From Streptomyces cyaneus (GTDB taxonomy: Bacteria > Actinomycetota > Actinomycetes > Streptomycetales > Streptomycetaceae), in the NCBI RefSeq assembly GCF_004028635.1, contig NZ_RQJW01000012.1:1-64000 (forward strand): a stretch of DNA of 64,000 bases, read 5' to 3'. Within the stretch, counting starts at the first letter, position 1. Every line of letters starts with the position of its first letter. Position numbers and translations under genes: made by a program. Of the stretch, positions 16,365 through 24,999 are shown piece after piece. The notes beneath the pieces are model-generated. The model was given only the letters and a program-made list of their open reading frames with translations, was not told the DNA's origin and made no database searches.

Positions 16365-17789
16365 ATGTCCAGGGAGCAACGCGGGCCGAACGAAAAACTC
16401 GGCACCGTTCTCGCCCTCGCGGGAATCAGCAACGCAGGACTCGCCCGACGCGTCAACGATCTTGGCGCTCAGCGGGGCCTGACTCTTCGCTACGACAAGA
16501 CGTCGGTGGCGCGCTGGGTGTCGAAAGGCATGGTGCCGCAGGGTGCCGCGCCGCACCTCATCGCCGCCGCGATCGGCCAGAAGCTGGGCCGCCCGGTGCC
16601 GCTCCACGAGATCGGCCTGGCGGACGCGGACCCCGCACCCGAAGTGGGCCTCGCCTTCCCCCGGGACGTCGGACAGGCGGTGAAGTCGGCGACGGAGCTG
16701 TACCGTCTCGACCTCGCCGGTCGGCGCGCCGGCTCCGGCGGCATCTGGCAGTCGCTGGCCGGTTCGTTCGCAGTCAGCGCATACGCAACGCCTGCCTCAC
16801 GGTGGCTGATAACCCCGGCCGACAGTTCGGTCGCGCGCGAGGTGAACTCCGCCGAGGGGTCCGGCGCACCGCTCAAAGTCGGCCACAGCGATGTACAGAA
16901 GCTGCGGGAGGCCGCCGAGGACGCCAGGCGCTGGGACTCCAAGTACGGAGGCGGCGACTGGCGTTCGTCCATGGTGCCGGAGTGCTTGCGGGTGGAAGCG
17001 GCGCCGCTGCTGCTCGGCGCGTACTCCGACGAGGTGGGGCGGGCGCTGTTCGGAGCCTCCGCCGAGCTCACGCGTCTCGCCGGGTGGATGGCCTTCGACA
17101 CCGGGCAGCAGGAGGCCGCACAGCGGTACTACATCCAGGCGCTGCGACTCGCGCGCGCGGCCGCCGACGTCCCCCTCGGGGGGTACGTGCTGGCGTCGAT
17201 GTCGCTCCAGGCGACCTACCGGGGCTTCGGCGACGAGGGCGTCGACCTCGCCCAGGCCGCCCTGGAACGCAACCGGGGGCTCGCCACGGCCCGCACCATG
17301 AGCTTCTTCCGGCTCGTCGAGGCACGCGCGCACGCACGCGCGGGTGACGCCCAGGCGGCCGGCGCGGCGCTGAAGGCGGCGGAGGGGTGGCTGGAGCGGT
17401 CCCGGGAGGGGGACAACGATCCGTCCTGGCTCGGGTTCTACTCCTACGACCGGTTCGCCGCGGACGCCGCGGAGTGCTACCGGGATCTGAAGGCGCCGCG
17501 GCAGGTGCGGCGGTTCACGGAGCAGGCGCTGTCGAAGCCGACGGAGGAGTTCGTACGGTCGCACGGGCTGCGGCTCGTCGTCTCGGCGGTGGCCGAGCTC
17601 GAGTCGGGCAATCTCGATGCGGCGTGTGAGCAGGGGGTGCGGGCGGTGGAGGTCGCGGGGCGCATATCGTCGGCTCGCACGACCGAGTATGTGAAGGATC
17701 TTCTTCATCGGCTGGAGCCGTATGGGGATGAGCCTCGGGTGGTGGAGTTGCGGGAGAGGGCTCGGCCGCTTCTCATGGCTCCGGCCTAG
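16365..17789 (+). CDS. sporulation-associated TPR regulator (NsdA-like family)
   Basis: The 474-residue protein has an N-terminal atypical helix-turn-helix (~5-75, with NAGLARRVNDLGAQRG and KTSVARWVSKG) followed by TPR-like helical repeats to the end (AAQRYYIQALRLARAAADVP, DLAQAALERN). This is the layout of the Streptomyces NsdA/NsdB-type negative regulators of sporulation and antibiotic synthesis. By recalled synteny it matches a gene annotated in S. coelicolor as a sporulation-associated protein. The ATG at 16365 follows GAGGGG; the frame runs open further upstream without support. Regulatory target unknown. Confidence 0.8.
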   Translation: MSREQRGPNEKLGTVLALAGISNAGLARRVNDLGAQRGLTLRYDKTSVARWVSKGMVPQGAAPHLIAAAIGQKLGRPVPLHEIGLADADPAPEVGLAFPRDVGQAVKSATELYRLDLAGRRAGSGGIWQSLAGSFAVSAYATPASRWLITPADSSVAREVNSAEGSGAPLKVGHSDVQKLREAAEDARRWDSKYGGGDWRSSMVPECLRVEAAPLLLGAYSDEVGRALFGASAELTRLAGWMAFDTGQQEAAQRYYIQALRLARAAADVPLGGYVLASMSLQATYRGFGDEGVDLAQAALERNRGLATARTMSFFRLVEARAHARAGDAQAAGAALKAAEGWLERSREGDNDPSWLGFYSYDRFAADAAECYRDLKAPRQVRRFTEQALSKPTEEFVRSHGLRLVVSAVAELESGNLDAACEQGVRAVEVAGRISSARTTEYVKDLLHRLEPYGDEPRVVELRERARPLLMAPA

Positions 17790-17831
17790 GAGTGGTTTCC
17801 TGAGCATCTGCCTGGTTTCTGTCGTCGCGAG

Positions 17832-17888
17832 GCTGCGGGTCGTCGTGGGTTGCTCGCGCAGTTCCCCGCGCCCCTGTCGGGGCGCGGC
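17832..17888 (+). repeat. common Streptomyces intergenic repeat with hairpin
   Basis: GTCGTCGTGGGTTGCTCGCG followed by CAGTTCCCCGCGCCCC matches a short element I recall from hundreds of Streptomyces intergenic regions. It contains a strong stem, CCGCGCCCC (17866-17874) and GGGGCGCGG (17879-17887), with a TGTC loop. It probably terminates the TPR-regulator transcript. Confidence 0.65.
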
Positions 17889-17904
17889 AGTCCCCGGGGT
17901 TTGA

Positions 17905-17932
17905 TTGCACTGTCAGTGGCGCAGTGCACTAT
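17905..17932 (+). promoter_or_regulatory. lhgO promoter with overlapping operator
   Basis: TTGCAC (17905-17910) and CACTAT (17927-17932) are spaced by 16 bp, about 20 bp before the lhgO start. Within it TGCACTG (17906-17912) and CAGTGCA (17922-17928) form a perfect 7-bp inverted repeat with a 9-bp gap, covering the -35 to the -10. This is a textbook repressor position. The repressor is not encoded next door. Confidence 0.5.
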
Positions 17933-17952
17933 CGAAGCCGGAGGTGGTGCGG

Positions 17953-19173
17953 GTGGCGCGGCAGGGTCCGTCGGGTGGTTACGACTGTGATGTGCTCGTG
18001 ATCGGTGGTGGGATCGTCGGGCTGGCCACGGCGTATGCGATCACGCGTGCCGCGCCGGGGACGCGGGTGACCGTGCTGGAGAAGGAGCCCGGGCCCGCCC
18101 GGCATCAGACGGGGCGCAACAGCGGGGTCATCCACAGCGGGATCTACTACCGGCCGGGCTCGCTGAAGGCGCAGTACGCGGTGCGGGGCGCCGCCGAGAT
18201 GGTCAAGTTCTGCGCGGAGTACGGCATCGCGCATGCCGTCACCGGCAAGCTGATCGTCGCGACCGAGCGGGAGGAGCTGCCGCGGCTGCACGCCCTGGTG
18301 CAGCGCGGGCGGGAGAACGGCATTCCGGTACGGGAGCTGGGCGCCTCGCAGATCGCGGAGTACGAGCCCGAGGTGCGGGGGCTCGCCGCGATACACGTCG
18401 GGACGACGGGCGTGTGCGACTTCGTCGGGGTCGCCCGGCAGCTCGCCGAGGGGTCCGGGGCGGAGATCCGGTACGGCGCCGAGGTCGAGCGCGTCGACCG
18501 GCGGGCCGAGCTGGGGGTCGCCGTACGGACCACGCGCGGGGACGTGGTGCGGGGGCGGGTGCTGGTGAACTGCGCCGGGCTGTACTGCGACGAGGTGGCC
18601 CGGCTGACCGGGGACGAGCCGGAGGTGCGGATCGTGCCGTTCCGGGGGGAGTACTACTCGCTGGCTCGGCCCGAGCTGGTGCGGGGGCTGGTGTATCCGG
18701 TGCCGGATCCGGCGTTCCCCTTCCTCGGAGTGCATCTCACGCGCGGGATCGACGGGGATGTGCACATCGGGCCCAACGCGGTACCGGCACTGGCCCGGGA
18801 GGGGTACCGGTGGGGCGTCGTACGGCCGCGGGAGGTCGCGGCGACGGTGGCGTGGCCCGGGGTGTGGCGGATGGCGCGGCGGCACTGGCGGTACGGGGCC
18901 GGGGAGCTGCGGCGGTCGGTGTCCAAGGCGGCGTTCGGCGTGGCGGTGCGCCGGCTGTTGCCGGCGGTGACGGCGGACGATCTGGTGCCCGCGGCCGCCG
19001 GGGTGCGGGCGCAGGCGGTGCTGCGGGACGGGACGCTGGTGGACGACTTCCTGATCCGGGAGGGGCCGCGGGCCGTACATGTGCTGAACGCCCCGAGCCC
19101 TGCGGCTACGGCTTCGCTGCCGATCGGGCGGGAGGTGGCCCGTAGGGCGCTGGCGGTGCTGGGGGAGGCTTGA
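17953..19173 (+). CDS. lhgO: L-2-hydroxyglutarate oxidase
   Basis: The 406-residue FAD-dependent DAO-fold enzyme oxidises L-2-hydroxyglutarate to 2-oxoglutarate, either detoxifying a promiscuous TCA-cycle side product or serving glutarate/lysine breakdown. FAD motif VLVIGGGIVGLATAYAI is at the N-terminus. HQTGRNSGVIHSGIYYRPGS is the family signature for this oxidase. GGAGG at 17939-17943 fixes GTG 17953 as the start rather than the in-frame GTGs at 17944 and 17947. Downstream is the minisatellite at 19261-19491. Confidence 0.88.
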   Translation: MARQGPSGGYDCDVLVIGGGIVGLATAYAITRAAPGTRVTVLEKEPGPARHQTGRNSGVIHSGIYYRPGSLKAQYAVRGAAEMVKFCAEYGIAHAVTGKLIVATEREELPRLHALVQRGRENGIPVRELGASQIAEYEPEVRGLAAIHVGTTGVCDFVGVARQLAEGSGAEIRYGAEVERVDRRAELGVAVRTTRGDVVRGRVLVNCAGLYCDEVARLTGDEPEVRIVPFRGEYYSLARPELVRGLVYPVPDPAFPFLGVHLTRGIDGDVHIGPNAVPALAREGYRWGVVRPREVAATVAWPGVWRMARRHWRYGAGELRRSVSKAAFGVAVRRLLPAVTADDLVPAAAGVRAQAVLRDGTLVDDFLIREGPRAVHVLNAPSPAATASLPIGREVARRALAVLGEA

Positions 19174-19623
19174 GCGGACGGTTGACGGTGGCCAGGGAGG
19201 CTTGAGCAGCCGGTCGAGGGGCTTGGGGCGGCTTGAGCGGTCGCTCGACGAGGCTGGGAGGGCTTGAGCGGCCGGGTTGGCGGGGCTCCGCACGGCTTCA
19301 ACGGCCGGGGTGGCGGGGCCCGGGACGGCTTGAACGGCCGGGGTGGCCGGGCCCGGGACGGCTTGAACGGCCGGGGTGGCCGGGCCCGGGACGGCTTGAA
19401 CGGCCGGGTTGGCCGGGCCCGGGACGGCTTGAACGGCCGGGTTGGCCGGGCCCGGGACGGCTTGAACGGCCGGGTTGGCGGGGTTCGGTCGACTTGAGTA
19501 ATCGGTCGGCAGTGGTCGGGCAGTCATGAGCGGCCGGTCGGTCGACGGTGGTCGGGAAGCCGCTTGAGCGGTCGACTGGGGCGAGGAGGTCGGCCGTGGA
19601 GAGCACGTAAAATCGACCTCACT
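19174..19623 (+). repeat. 33-bp minisatellite (seven units at 19261-19491) with degenerate flanks
   Basis: Units start exactly every 33 bp at 19261, 19294, 19327, 19360, 19393, 19426 and 19459. Each reads GGCTTGAACGGCCGGG(G/T)TGG followed by (C/G)CGGGGCCCGGGAC-like sequence. The middle units are almost identical and the outer two diverged. GGCTTGAGCGG fragments without strict spacing occur on both sides (19198-19260, 19525-19585), suggesting an older array from which the core expanded. It sits between lhgO and trmB. The frame through it (GLNGRGGRARD repeats) has no start signals and I regard it as non-coding. Confidence 0.85.
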
Positions 19624-20469
19624 GTGTCTGACTCCCTCAACGCCCCCGAAGTCCCCCAGCCCGGCATCTCCGGCATCTCCGGCGAGGACCACCCCGGCCA
19701 CATCCCCGGTGTCTCGGTTCGGCACACCCGGGCCAAGGGTGAGCCCCGGTTCCCGGACGGGCCCAGGGCGGACCCCGCCGGGTCGCACTTCGAGCGGCGG
19801 ATCCGGAGTTTCCAGCCGCGGCGGAGCCGGGTGACCGCGGGGCAGGCGGACGCGTTGCAGCGGCTGTGGCCCAAGTGGGGGCTCGACATCGACGGGCAGC
19901 GCGTCGTGGACTTCGCCGAGCTCTTCGGGAACGGCAATCCCGTCGTGCTGGAGATCGGCTTCGGGATGGGAGAGGCCACCGCCCAGATGGCCGCCGCCGA
20001 CCCCGGCACCAACATCCTCGCCGTCGACGTCCACACCCCCGGGCAGGGAAATCTGCTCAATCTCGCCGCCCAGAACGGACTGTCCAACATCCGGGTCGGC
20101 AACGGGGACGCCATCATCCTGCTGCGCGAGATGCTCACACCCGACTCGCTCGACGGGCTGCGCGTCTACTTCCCCGACCCCTGGCCCAAGAAGCGGCACC
20201 ACAAGCGGCGGCTCATCCAGCCCGAGTTCCTCAGCCTCGCCGCGACCCGGCTGAAGCCCGGCGCCCTCGTGCACTGTGCCACCGACTGGGAGCCGTACGC
20301 CGAACAGATGCTCGAAGTGCTGAGCGCGCACCCCGACTTCGAGAACACCCGAGCCGACGGCGGTTTCGCGCCACGTCCCGAGTTCCGGCCGCTGACTCGT
20401 TTCGAGGGGCAGGGACTGGACAAGGGTCATGTGGTGAACGACCTGCTCTTCCGCCGCGTACAGCCGTAG
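19624..20469 (+). CDS. trmB: tRNA (guanine-46-N7)-methyltransferase
   Basis: The 281-residue SAM-dependent enzyme makes m7G at position 46 in the variable loop of tRNA. Residues ~110-126 carry the SAM motif VLEIGFGMGEATAQ. YFPDPWPKKRHHKRRL is the TrmB family signature, and LTRFEGQGLDKGH near the end is also typical. The first ~60 residues are a Pro/Gly-rich extension. No ribosome-binding site precedes GTG 19624; TAAAAT at 19608-19613 is only 10 nt upstream and would give a leaderless mRNA. Confidence 0.9.
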   Translation: MSDSLNAPEVPQPGISGISGEDHPGHIPGVSVRHTRAKGEPRFPDGPRADPAGSHFERRIRSFQPRRSRVTAGQADALQRLWPKWGLDIDGQRVVDFAELFGNGNPVVLEIGFGMGEATAQMAAADPGTNILAVDVHTPGQGNLLNLAAQNGLSNIRVGNGDAIILLREMLTPDSLDGLRVYFPDPWPKKRHHKRRLIQPEFLSLAATRLKPGALVHCATDWEPYAEQMLEVLSAHPDFENTRADGGFAPRPEFRPLTRFEGQGLDKGHVVNDLLFRRVQP

Positions 20470-20643
20470 GAGCAGCGGGAAGACCGTCCGGCAGACGGCC
20501 GGATGGGAAGCGACATCCGGCGGACGGCCGGACGAACAGCACCGACAAGAGCATCTACAGCAGCACCGACACCAACCCCCCACCGGCGCCAGAGCCCCTC
20601 GCGCTGCTGCGGGCGGCGCCTCTGCCTCGTTAGGGTCAATGCC

Positions 20644-21993
20644 GTGGCCACCTGTCCCCCGTACCCGACGCCCCCCACCGGTCCCACCGGCGGCGCACTG
20701 CGGCACGCGCACTGGTGGCAGAAGCGGTGGGTGCGTTACGGCGCGCTCAGCACTCTGCTCGCGCTCTCCGGGCTGGTCATCCTCGCCCTGGTACGTGAGC
20801 AGACCGGCACCGAAGGGTTCCTGGTCGGGCTCGGGCTCGCGATCCTGCCGGTGCCGCTGCTCGTCGCCTCCTTCCGGTGGCTGGACCGGGTCGAACCGGG
20901 CCCCTGGCGCAATCTGCTGTTCTCCTTCGCCTGGGGCGCGTGCGCGGCGGCGCTGATAGCGATCGTCGCGAACAGCTTCGCGACCAGATGGATAGCGACC
21001 GCGACCGCCGACCCGTCGCACGCGGACACCCTGGGCGCGACGGTGATAGCGCCCATCGTGGAGGAGACGGCGAAGGCCGCCGCCGTCCTGCTCGTCTTCC
21101 TCTTCCGCCGGCGGGACTTCACGGGGATGGTCGACGGCGTGGTGATAGCGGGGGTCACCGCCACCGGCTTCGCCTTCACCGAGAACATCCTCTACCTCGG
21201 CACCGCTTTCGGTACCGACCAGCTCTCCGGCGACAGCGGCATCGCCTCCGTCACGGCGGCGACCTTCTTCGTCCGCGTGATCATGTCGCCCTTCGCGCAC
21301 CCGCTCTTCACGGTCCTCACCGGCATCGGCTTCGGCATCGCCGCGCTGTCGGGCGAGCGGCAGCATGTGCGCCGCGTTCTCCTCCCGCTCTCCGGGCTGC
21401 TGCTCGCCATGGGCATGCACGCCCTGTGGAACGGCTCGTCGGCCTTCGGCGAGTTCGGGTTCTTCGCCGTGTACGCGGCCATCATGGTGCCCGCGTTCGG
21501 GCTGCTGACCTGGTTGGTGATCTGGACCCGGCAGCGCGAGCTGAGGACGGTGCGCGAGGAGCTGCCCGCCTATGTCGTCGCCGGGTGGCTGACTCCGGGC
21601 GAGCCCTTCGTGCTCGGCTCGATGCGGGCGCGGCGGATGGGGCGGCAGTACGCGCGGCGTCGCGGGGGGCGCGCTGCGGGGCGGGCTGTGGCGCAGTACG
21701 AGGCGTACGCCACGTCGTTGGCCTTCCTGCGGCACCGGGGGCGCCGGGGGCGGGCCGGGGCCGACTTCGTCGTACGGGAACGGGAGTTGCTGCATGAGCT
21801 GTGGCGGCGGCGGGAGCTTGCGCGGCCGGCGCTTGAGCATGCGGGGGCTGCGCAGGCTTGGGCGGTGTACGGGTATGGGGCGCCGGTGCCGGTTTACTGG
21901 CAGCCGTATGGGCAGGTGAACGGGCACATGTACGGGGTGCCGCGGTATGGGGCGGCGGCGCCGTATCCCGCGTACAACCCGTATCGGACGTGA
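20644..21993 (+). CDS. PrsW-family intramembrane metalloprotease
   Basis: The 449-residue polytopic membrane protein has about eight helices. Family motifs are PIVEETAKA (paired glutamates), GFAFTENILYL, and two helix-borne histidines in SPFAHPLFT and MGMHALWN, together forming the metal site. In Bacillus, PrsW cleaves the anti-sigma factor RsiW to release SigW; partners in Streptomyces are not established. The C-terminal ~110 residues are Arg-rich then Tyr/Pro/Gly-rich and cytoplasmic. GTG 20644 has no ribosome site, and TAGGGT 8 nt upstream suggests a leaderless mRNA. It is 175 bp after trmB. Confidence 0.85.
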   Translation: MATCPPYPTPPTGPTGGALRHAHWWQKRWVRYGALSTLLALSGLVILALVREQTGTEGFLVGLGLAILPVPLLVASFRWLDRVEPGPWRNLLFSFAWGACAAALIAIVANSFATRWIATATADPSHADTLGATVIAPIVEETAKAAAVLLVFLFRRRDFTGMVDGVVIAGVTATGFAFTENILYLGTAFGTDQLSGDSGIASVTAATFFVRVIMSPFAHPLFTVLTGIGFGIAALSGERQHVRRVLLPLSGLLLAMGMHALWNGSSAFGEFGFFAVYAAIMVPAFGLLTWLVIWTRQRELRTVREELPAYVVAGWLTPGEPFVLGSMRARRMGRQYARRRGGRAAGRAVAQYEAYATSLAFLRHRGRRGRAGADFVVRERELLHELWRRRELARPALEHAGAAQAWAVYGYGAPVPVYWQPYGQVNGHMYGVPRYGAAAPYPAYNPYRT

Positions 21994-22015
21994 TCGTCTT
22001 GGTTGCGGAGTGGTT

Positions 22016-22424
22016 TTCTCGCCCCCGCCGCCCCTACCCGTCCCATCCTTGAAGGGGCTCCGCCCCTTCGACCCCGCCAGGGGGCTCCGCCCCCTGGACC
22101 CCCATCGGCCTGAACGGCCTCGTCCTCAAACGCCGGACGGGCTGAAATGCACGGACCGGCACCTGGAAGTGACCGCCGCCGCAGTGAGGCAGAGCCCCCC
22201 GCGGGTGGGCGGGGGATCGGGATGGCAGAACTCGTCCTCAAACGCCGGACAGGCTGAAATACCTGGACCGGCACCTGGAAGTGACCGTCGGCGCCACGAG
22301 GCAGAGCCCCCCGCGGGTGGGCGGGGGATCGGAATGGCCGTGCTCGTCCTCGAACGCCGGACGGGCTGGATGGTGCCGGCCGGCGCCGCGAGGCAAAGCC
22401 CCCCGCGGGTGGGCGGGGGAGAAC
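22016..22424 (+). repeat. composite intergenic repeat, copy 3 (full length)
   Basis: It has the same architecture as copy 2: two GGGGCTCCGCCCC-type palindromes, then three ~110-bp sub-units. The second sub-unit is almost identical to that of copy 2 (CTGAAATACCTGGACCGGCA). It separates the convergent prsW and aldo/keto reductase genes, ending exactly at the reductase stop. Confidence 0.85.
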
Positions 22425-23381
22425 TCAGGCCGATGCCTCCGTCAGCCTCGTCAGCTCCTGCTCCGTCAGGGTCAGCTCCGCCACGCCCAGCAGTGCCGGC
22501 AACTGCTCGAGTGTGCGGGCCGAGGCGATCGGGGCCGCTACCGTCGGCTGGGCTGCGAGCCAGGCCAGGGCCACCGTGGCCGGCGGGGTCCCGTGGGCCT
22601 GGGCGACCTCGTCGAGCGTGGTCAGGACCCGGCGTCCGCGCTCCGTCTCCAGGTACCGGCCGGCGCCCTGGGCGCGCGGGCTGTCCACCGTCGTACTGGC
22701 GCGGTACTTGCCCGTGAGGAAGCCGGAGGCGAGGGCGTAGTACGGGACCGCTGCCAGGCCTTCCCGCTCGGCGAGGTTCTGGAGGTCGCCCTCGTAGGTG
22801 TCGCGGGAGACCAGGTTGTAGTGGGGCTGGAGGGCGACGTACCGGGCGAGGCCCTCGCGGTCGGAGAAGGCGAGGGAGGCCGCAAGGCGCTCCGGCGAGA
22901 TGTTGGACGCGGCGATGTGCCGGACCTTGCCCGCCTTCACCAGCTCGTCCAGTGCGCCGATGATCTCCTCGACCGGCACTTCGGGCTTGTCGAAGTGGGT
23001 GTAGTAGAGGTCGATGTGGTCGGTGCCGAGGCGGCGCAGCGAGGCATCGGCGGCCGCCTTGATGTTGGCCGCGGTCAGGCCCTGGAAGTCGGGGTGCTGG
23101 CTGACCTTCGTGGCGATCACGACGTCGTCCCGGTTGCCGCGCGCCTTGACCCACTTGCCGATGATGGTCTCGGACTCGCCGCCCACGTTGCCCTCGACCC
23201 ACGCCGAGTACGAGTCGGCCGTGTCGATGAAGTTGCCGCCCGCGGCCGTGTAGGCGTCCAGGACGGCGAAGGACTGGGTCTCGTCCGCCGTCCAGCCGAA
23301 GACGTTGCCGCCGAGGGAGAGCGGGAAGACCTCGAGGTCGGAGGAGCCGAGCTTGCGAAGGGAAGCAGTCATGCTCGACAT
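22425..23381 (-). CDS. aldo/keto reductase
   Basis: The ~318-residue NADP(H)-dependent (beta/alpha)8-barrel oxidoreductase has its catalytic tetrad visible: Asp and Tyr in FIDTADSYSAW, Lys in VVIATKVSQHP and His in DLYYTHFDKP. The C-terminal NADP motif is PIASARTLEQL. It is closest in feel to the bacterial AKR11/AKR12 general-stress type. The physiological substrate is unknown. ATG 23381 follows AAGGGCG. Transcription stops into repeat copy 3. Confidence 0.88.
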   Translation of the reverse strand: MSSMTASLRKLGSSDLEVFPLSLGGNVFGWTADETQSFAVLDAYTAAGGNFIDTADSYSAWVEGNVGGESETIIGKWVKARGNRDDVVIATKVSQHPDFQGLTAANIKAAADASLRRLGTDHIDLYYTHFDKPEVPVEEIIGALDELVKAGKVRHIAASNISPERLAASLAFSDREGLARYVALQPHYNLVSRDTYEGDLQNLAEREGLAAVPYYALASGFLTGKYRASTTVDSPRAQGAGRYLETERGRRVLTTLDEVAQAHGTPPATVALAWLAAQPTVAAPIASARTLEQLPALLGVAELTLTEQELTRLTEASA

Positions 23382-23571
23382 CAACGCCCTTGACGGAGGC
23401 CGCTCTTCCGGGGCAGCCGCAAAGTTCCCGTAAACAAGCGGACCCCGGCGCTCCGGAAACCGGCAGCCCTGACGTCGGGGGGGGTGCCGTCAGGGCCGCC
23501 GGGGATCAGGAATCGCCGGGGATGGGAAGCCTCAGGGATCAGGATCCGCTGGGATCAGAGACCTCGAAGGG

Positions 23572-24597
23572 TCAGGGCGTGAGTCCCTTGCCGCGCAGCC
23601 ACGCCATCGGGTCGATGCCGTTCGCGCTGCCGTCGGGGTGCACTTCGAGGTGCAGGTGGGCGCCGGTCACGTTGCCCGTGGCGCCCACGCGGCCGATGAC
23701 GTCGCCCGTGTTGACCTTCTGGCCCACGCTGACGCTGATCGAGGACTGGTGCGCGAACCAGAGCTCGGTGCCGTCGTCGAGGGTGATCTCCGTCTTGTAG
23801 CCGTACGAGCCGTCCCAGCCGGCGAAGGTGACCGTGCCGGAGTGGATCGCCTTGATCAGCGTGCCGGTGGGGGCGGCGAAGTCGAGGCCCGTGTGGTAGC
23901 CGGAGGACCAGTAGGCGCCGGCCTGCCCGAAGGTCGAGGTGATGGTGTACGAGGAGGTCGGCAGCGTGTACTGCTTGGCCAGCTCGGCGAGGCGCTCGGC
24001 CTCGGCCTTCTTGCGGGCCTCCTCCTCGGCGGCGGCCTTCGCGGCGGCGGCCTTGGCCTCGGCTTCCTTCTCCGCCTTGGCGACCGCTTCGGCGGCCTCC
24101 TTCTCGGCGGCGGCGACGGCGGCAGCGGCGGCCTTGCTGTCGATCTGGTCCTGCTGGAGCTCGGCCTGCGCGATGATCCGGCTGCGCAGCGCCTCGCCGG
24201 CGTCGGTGGTGCCCTGCGTGGTCTCCTCGGTGGCCGTGCCCATGGTGCTGAGCGCGGTGGCCGTGTCCTCGGCGGGCTCGGCCGAGTCGTCGGAGATCAG
24301 GGGCAGGTCCGGCATGGTGATGGCGACCGGCGGCTTGCCGCTGTTCGCGCTGGCCATGCCGCCCGCGCCGACGGCGGCTATGACACCGACGCCGAGAACC
24401 GTGGAGCTGCGGGCGAGTCCCCCACCGCGCTGCTTGGAGACACGATGCCTGCCGCGTACGGGACGAATGGACTCCGCGGTGGGGTTCCACTCCTCGAACG
24501 GGCCCTCGTCGGTGCGGTAGCTGTCGTAGCCGAAGGAGTCGGTACTGCGTTGACTCGGCACGAACGGGGCTTGCTGGGCAGGCCGGTTGGACGCCAC
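23572..24597 (-). CDS. secreted M23 (LytM) peptidoglycan endopeptidase
   Basis: This 341-residue protein has an N-terminal cytoplasmic/disordered stretch, a membrane or signal segment at ~62-84 (TVLGVGVIAAVGAGGMASA) and a long Ala/Glu/Lys coiled coil (~130-215). The LytM domain (~230-335) has zinc ligands in YHTGLDFAAPTGT (H-x3-D) and GAHLHLEV (H-x-H). It would cut peptide cross-links in the cell wall, or act as a LytM regulator. The c-di-AMP riboswitch in its leader (24622-24788) ties it to cell-wall/osmotic control during growth or germination. GTG 24597 follows AAAGGAG. Confidence 0.9.
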   Translation of the reverse strand: MASNRPAQQAPFVPSQRSTDSFGYDSYRTDEGPFEEWNPTAESIRPVRGRHRVSKQRGGGLARSSTVLGVGVIAAVGAGGMASANSGKPPVAITMPDLPLISDDSAEPAEDTATALSTMGTATEETTQGTTDAGEALRSRIIAQAELQQDQIDSKAAAAAVAAAEKEAAEAVAKAEKEAEAKAAAAKAAAEEEARKKAEAERLAELAKQYTLPTSSYTITSTFGQAGAYWSSGYHTGLDFAAPTGTLIKAIHSGTVTFAGWDGSYGYKTEITLDDGTELWFAHQSSISVSVGQKVNTGDVIGRVGATGNVTGAHLHLEVHPDGSANGIDPMAWLRGKGLTP

Positions 24598-24621
24598 GTG
24601 GGCGTGCTCCTTTCCTTCCTT

Positions 24622-24788
24622 CTCGCCTACCGGGTTAGCTGACGGGTTCGGAGCAGGAAGGTCTCCTACGCGCGTATACCGGCCGTGAGTTCACGGCGGC
24701 ATCCGTGCGATTCACCCCAAGGTGGTGGTTCCCCGGTTCCCTTGCGGGATTCGGCGCGTGCGCACGGAGCCGACTCTTGTGACGGCTG
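24622..24788 (-). promoter_or_regulatory. c-di-AMP (ydaO/yuaA-type) riboswitch
   Basis: Read on the minus strand, the leader contains the conserved blocks of the ydaO class in order: CCGAATCCCGCAAGGGAACC, GGGGAACC, GGGGTGAATC, and finally CCGAACCCGTCAGCTAACCC then GGTAGGCG. It ends ~25 nt before the GTG of the M23 peptidase. Riboswitches of this class commonly sit before cell-wall hydrolases in actinobacteria and switch expression off when c-di-AMP is bound. Boundaries are approximate. Confidence 0.88.
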
Positions 24789-24999
24789 GGACGACCGCGC
24801 TGCGTTATCGAACGTTAATAGACGCGGGGTGTGGATTCCAAGCTGTTCCACTTGATCATTAACGATTCTCGGCTGGACTTACTGGTCATGAGCGGCCCAA
24901 ATCGGGCGAGTTGGCCAGGGCTCAGCAACCTCACAGGTATTGACGGTATGTCAGTTGTTATGCGGAGGGCGGTCGCCCGATCACCCCTCGTGACAACGA

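Noticed and set aside
19261..19491. 33-bp array as a CRISPR
   Set aside because: Units are contiguous, with no unique spacers between them, and no cas genes are present.
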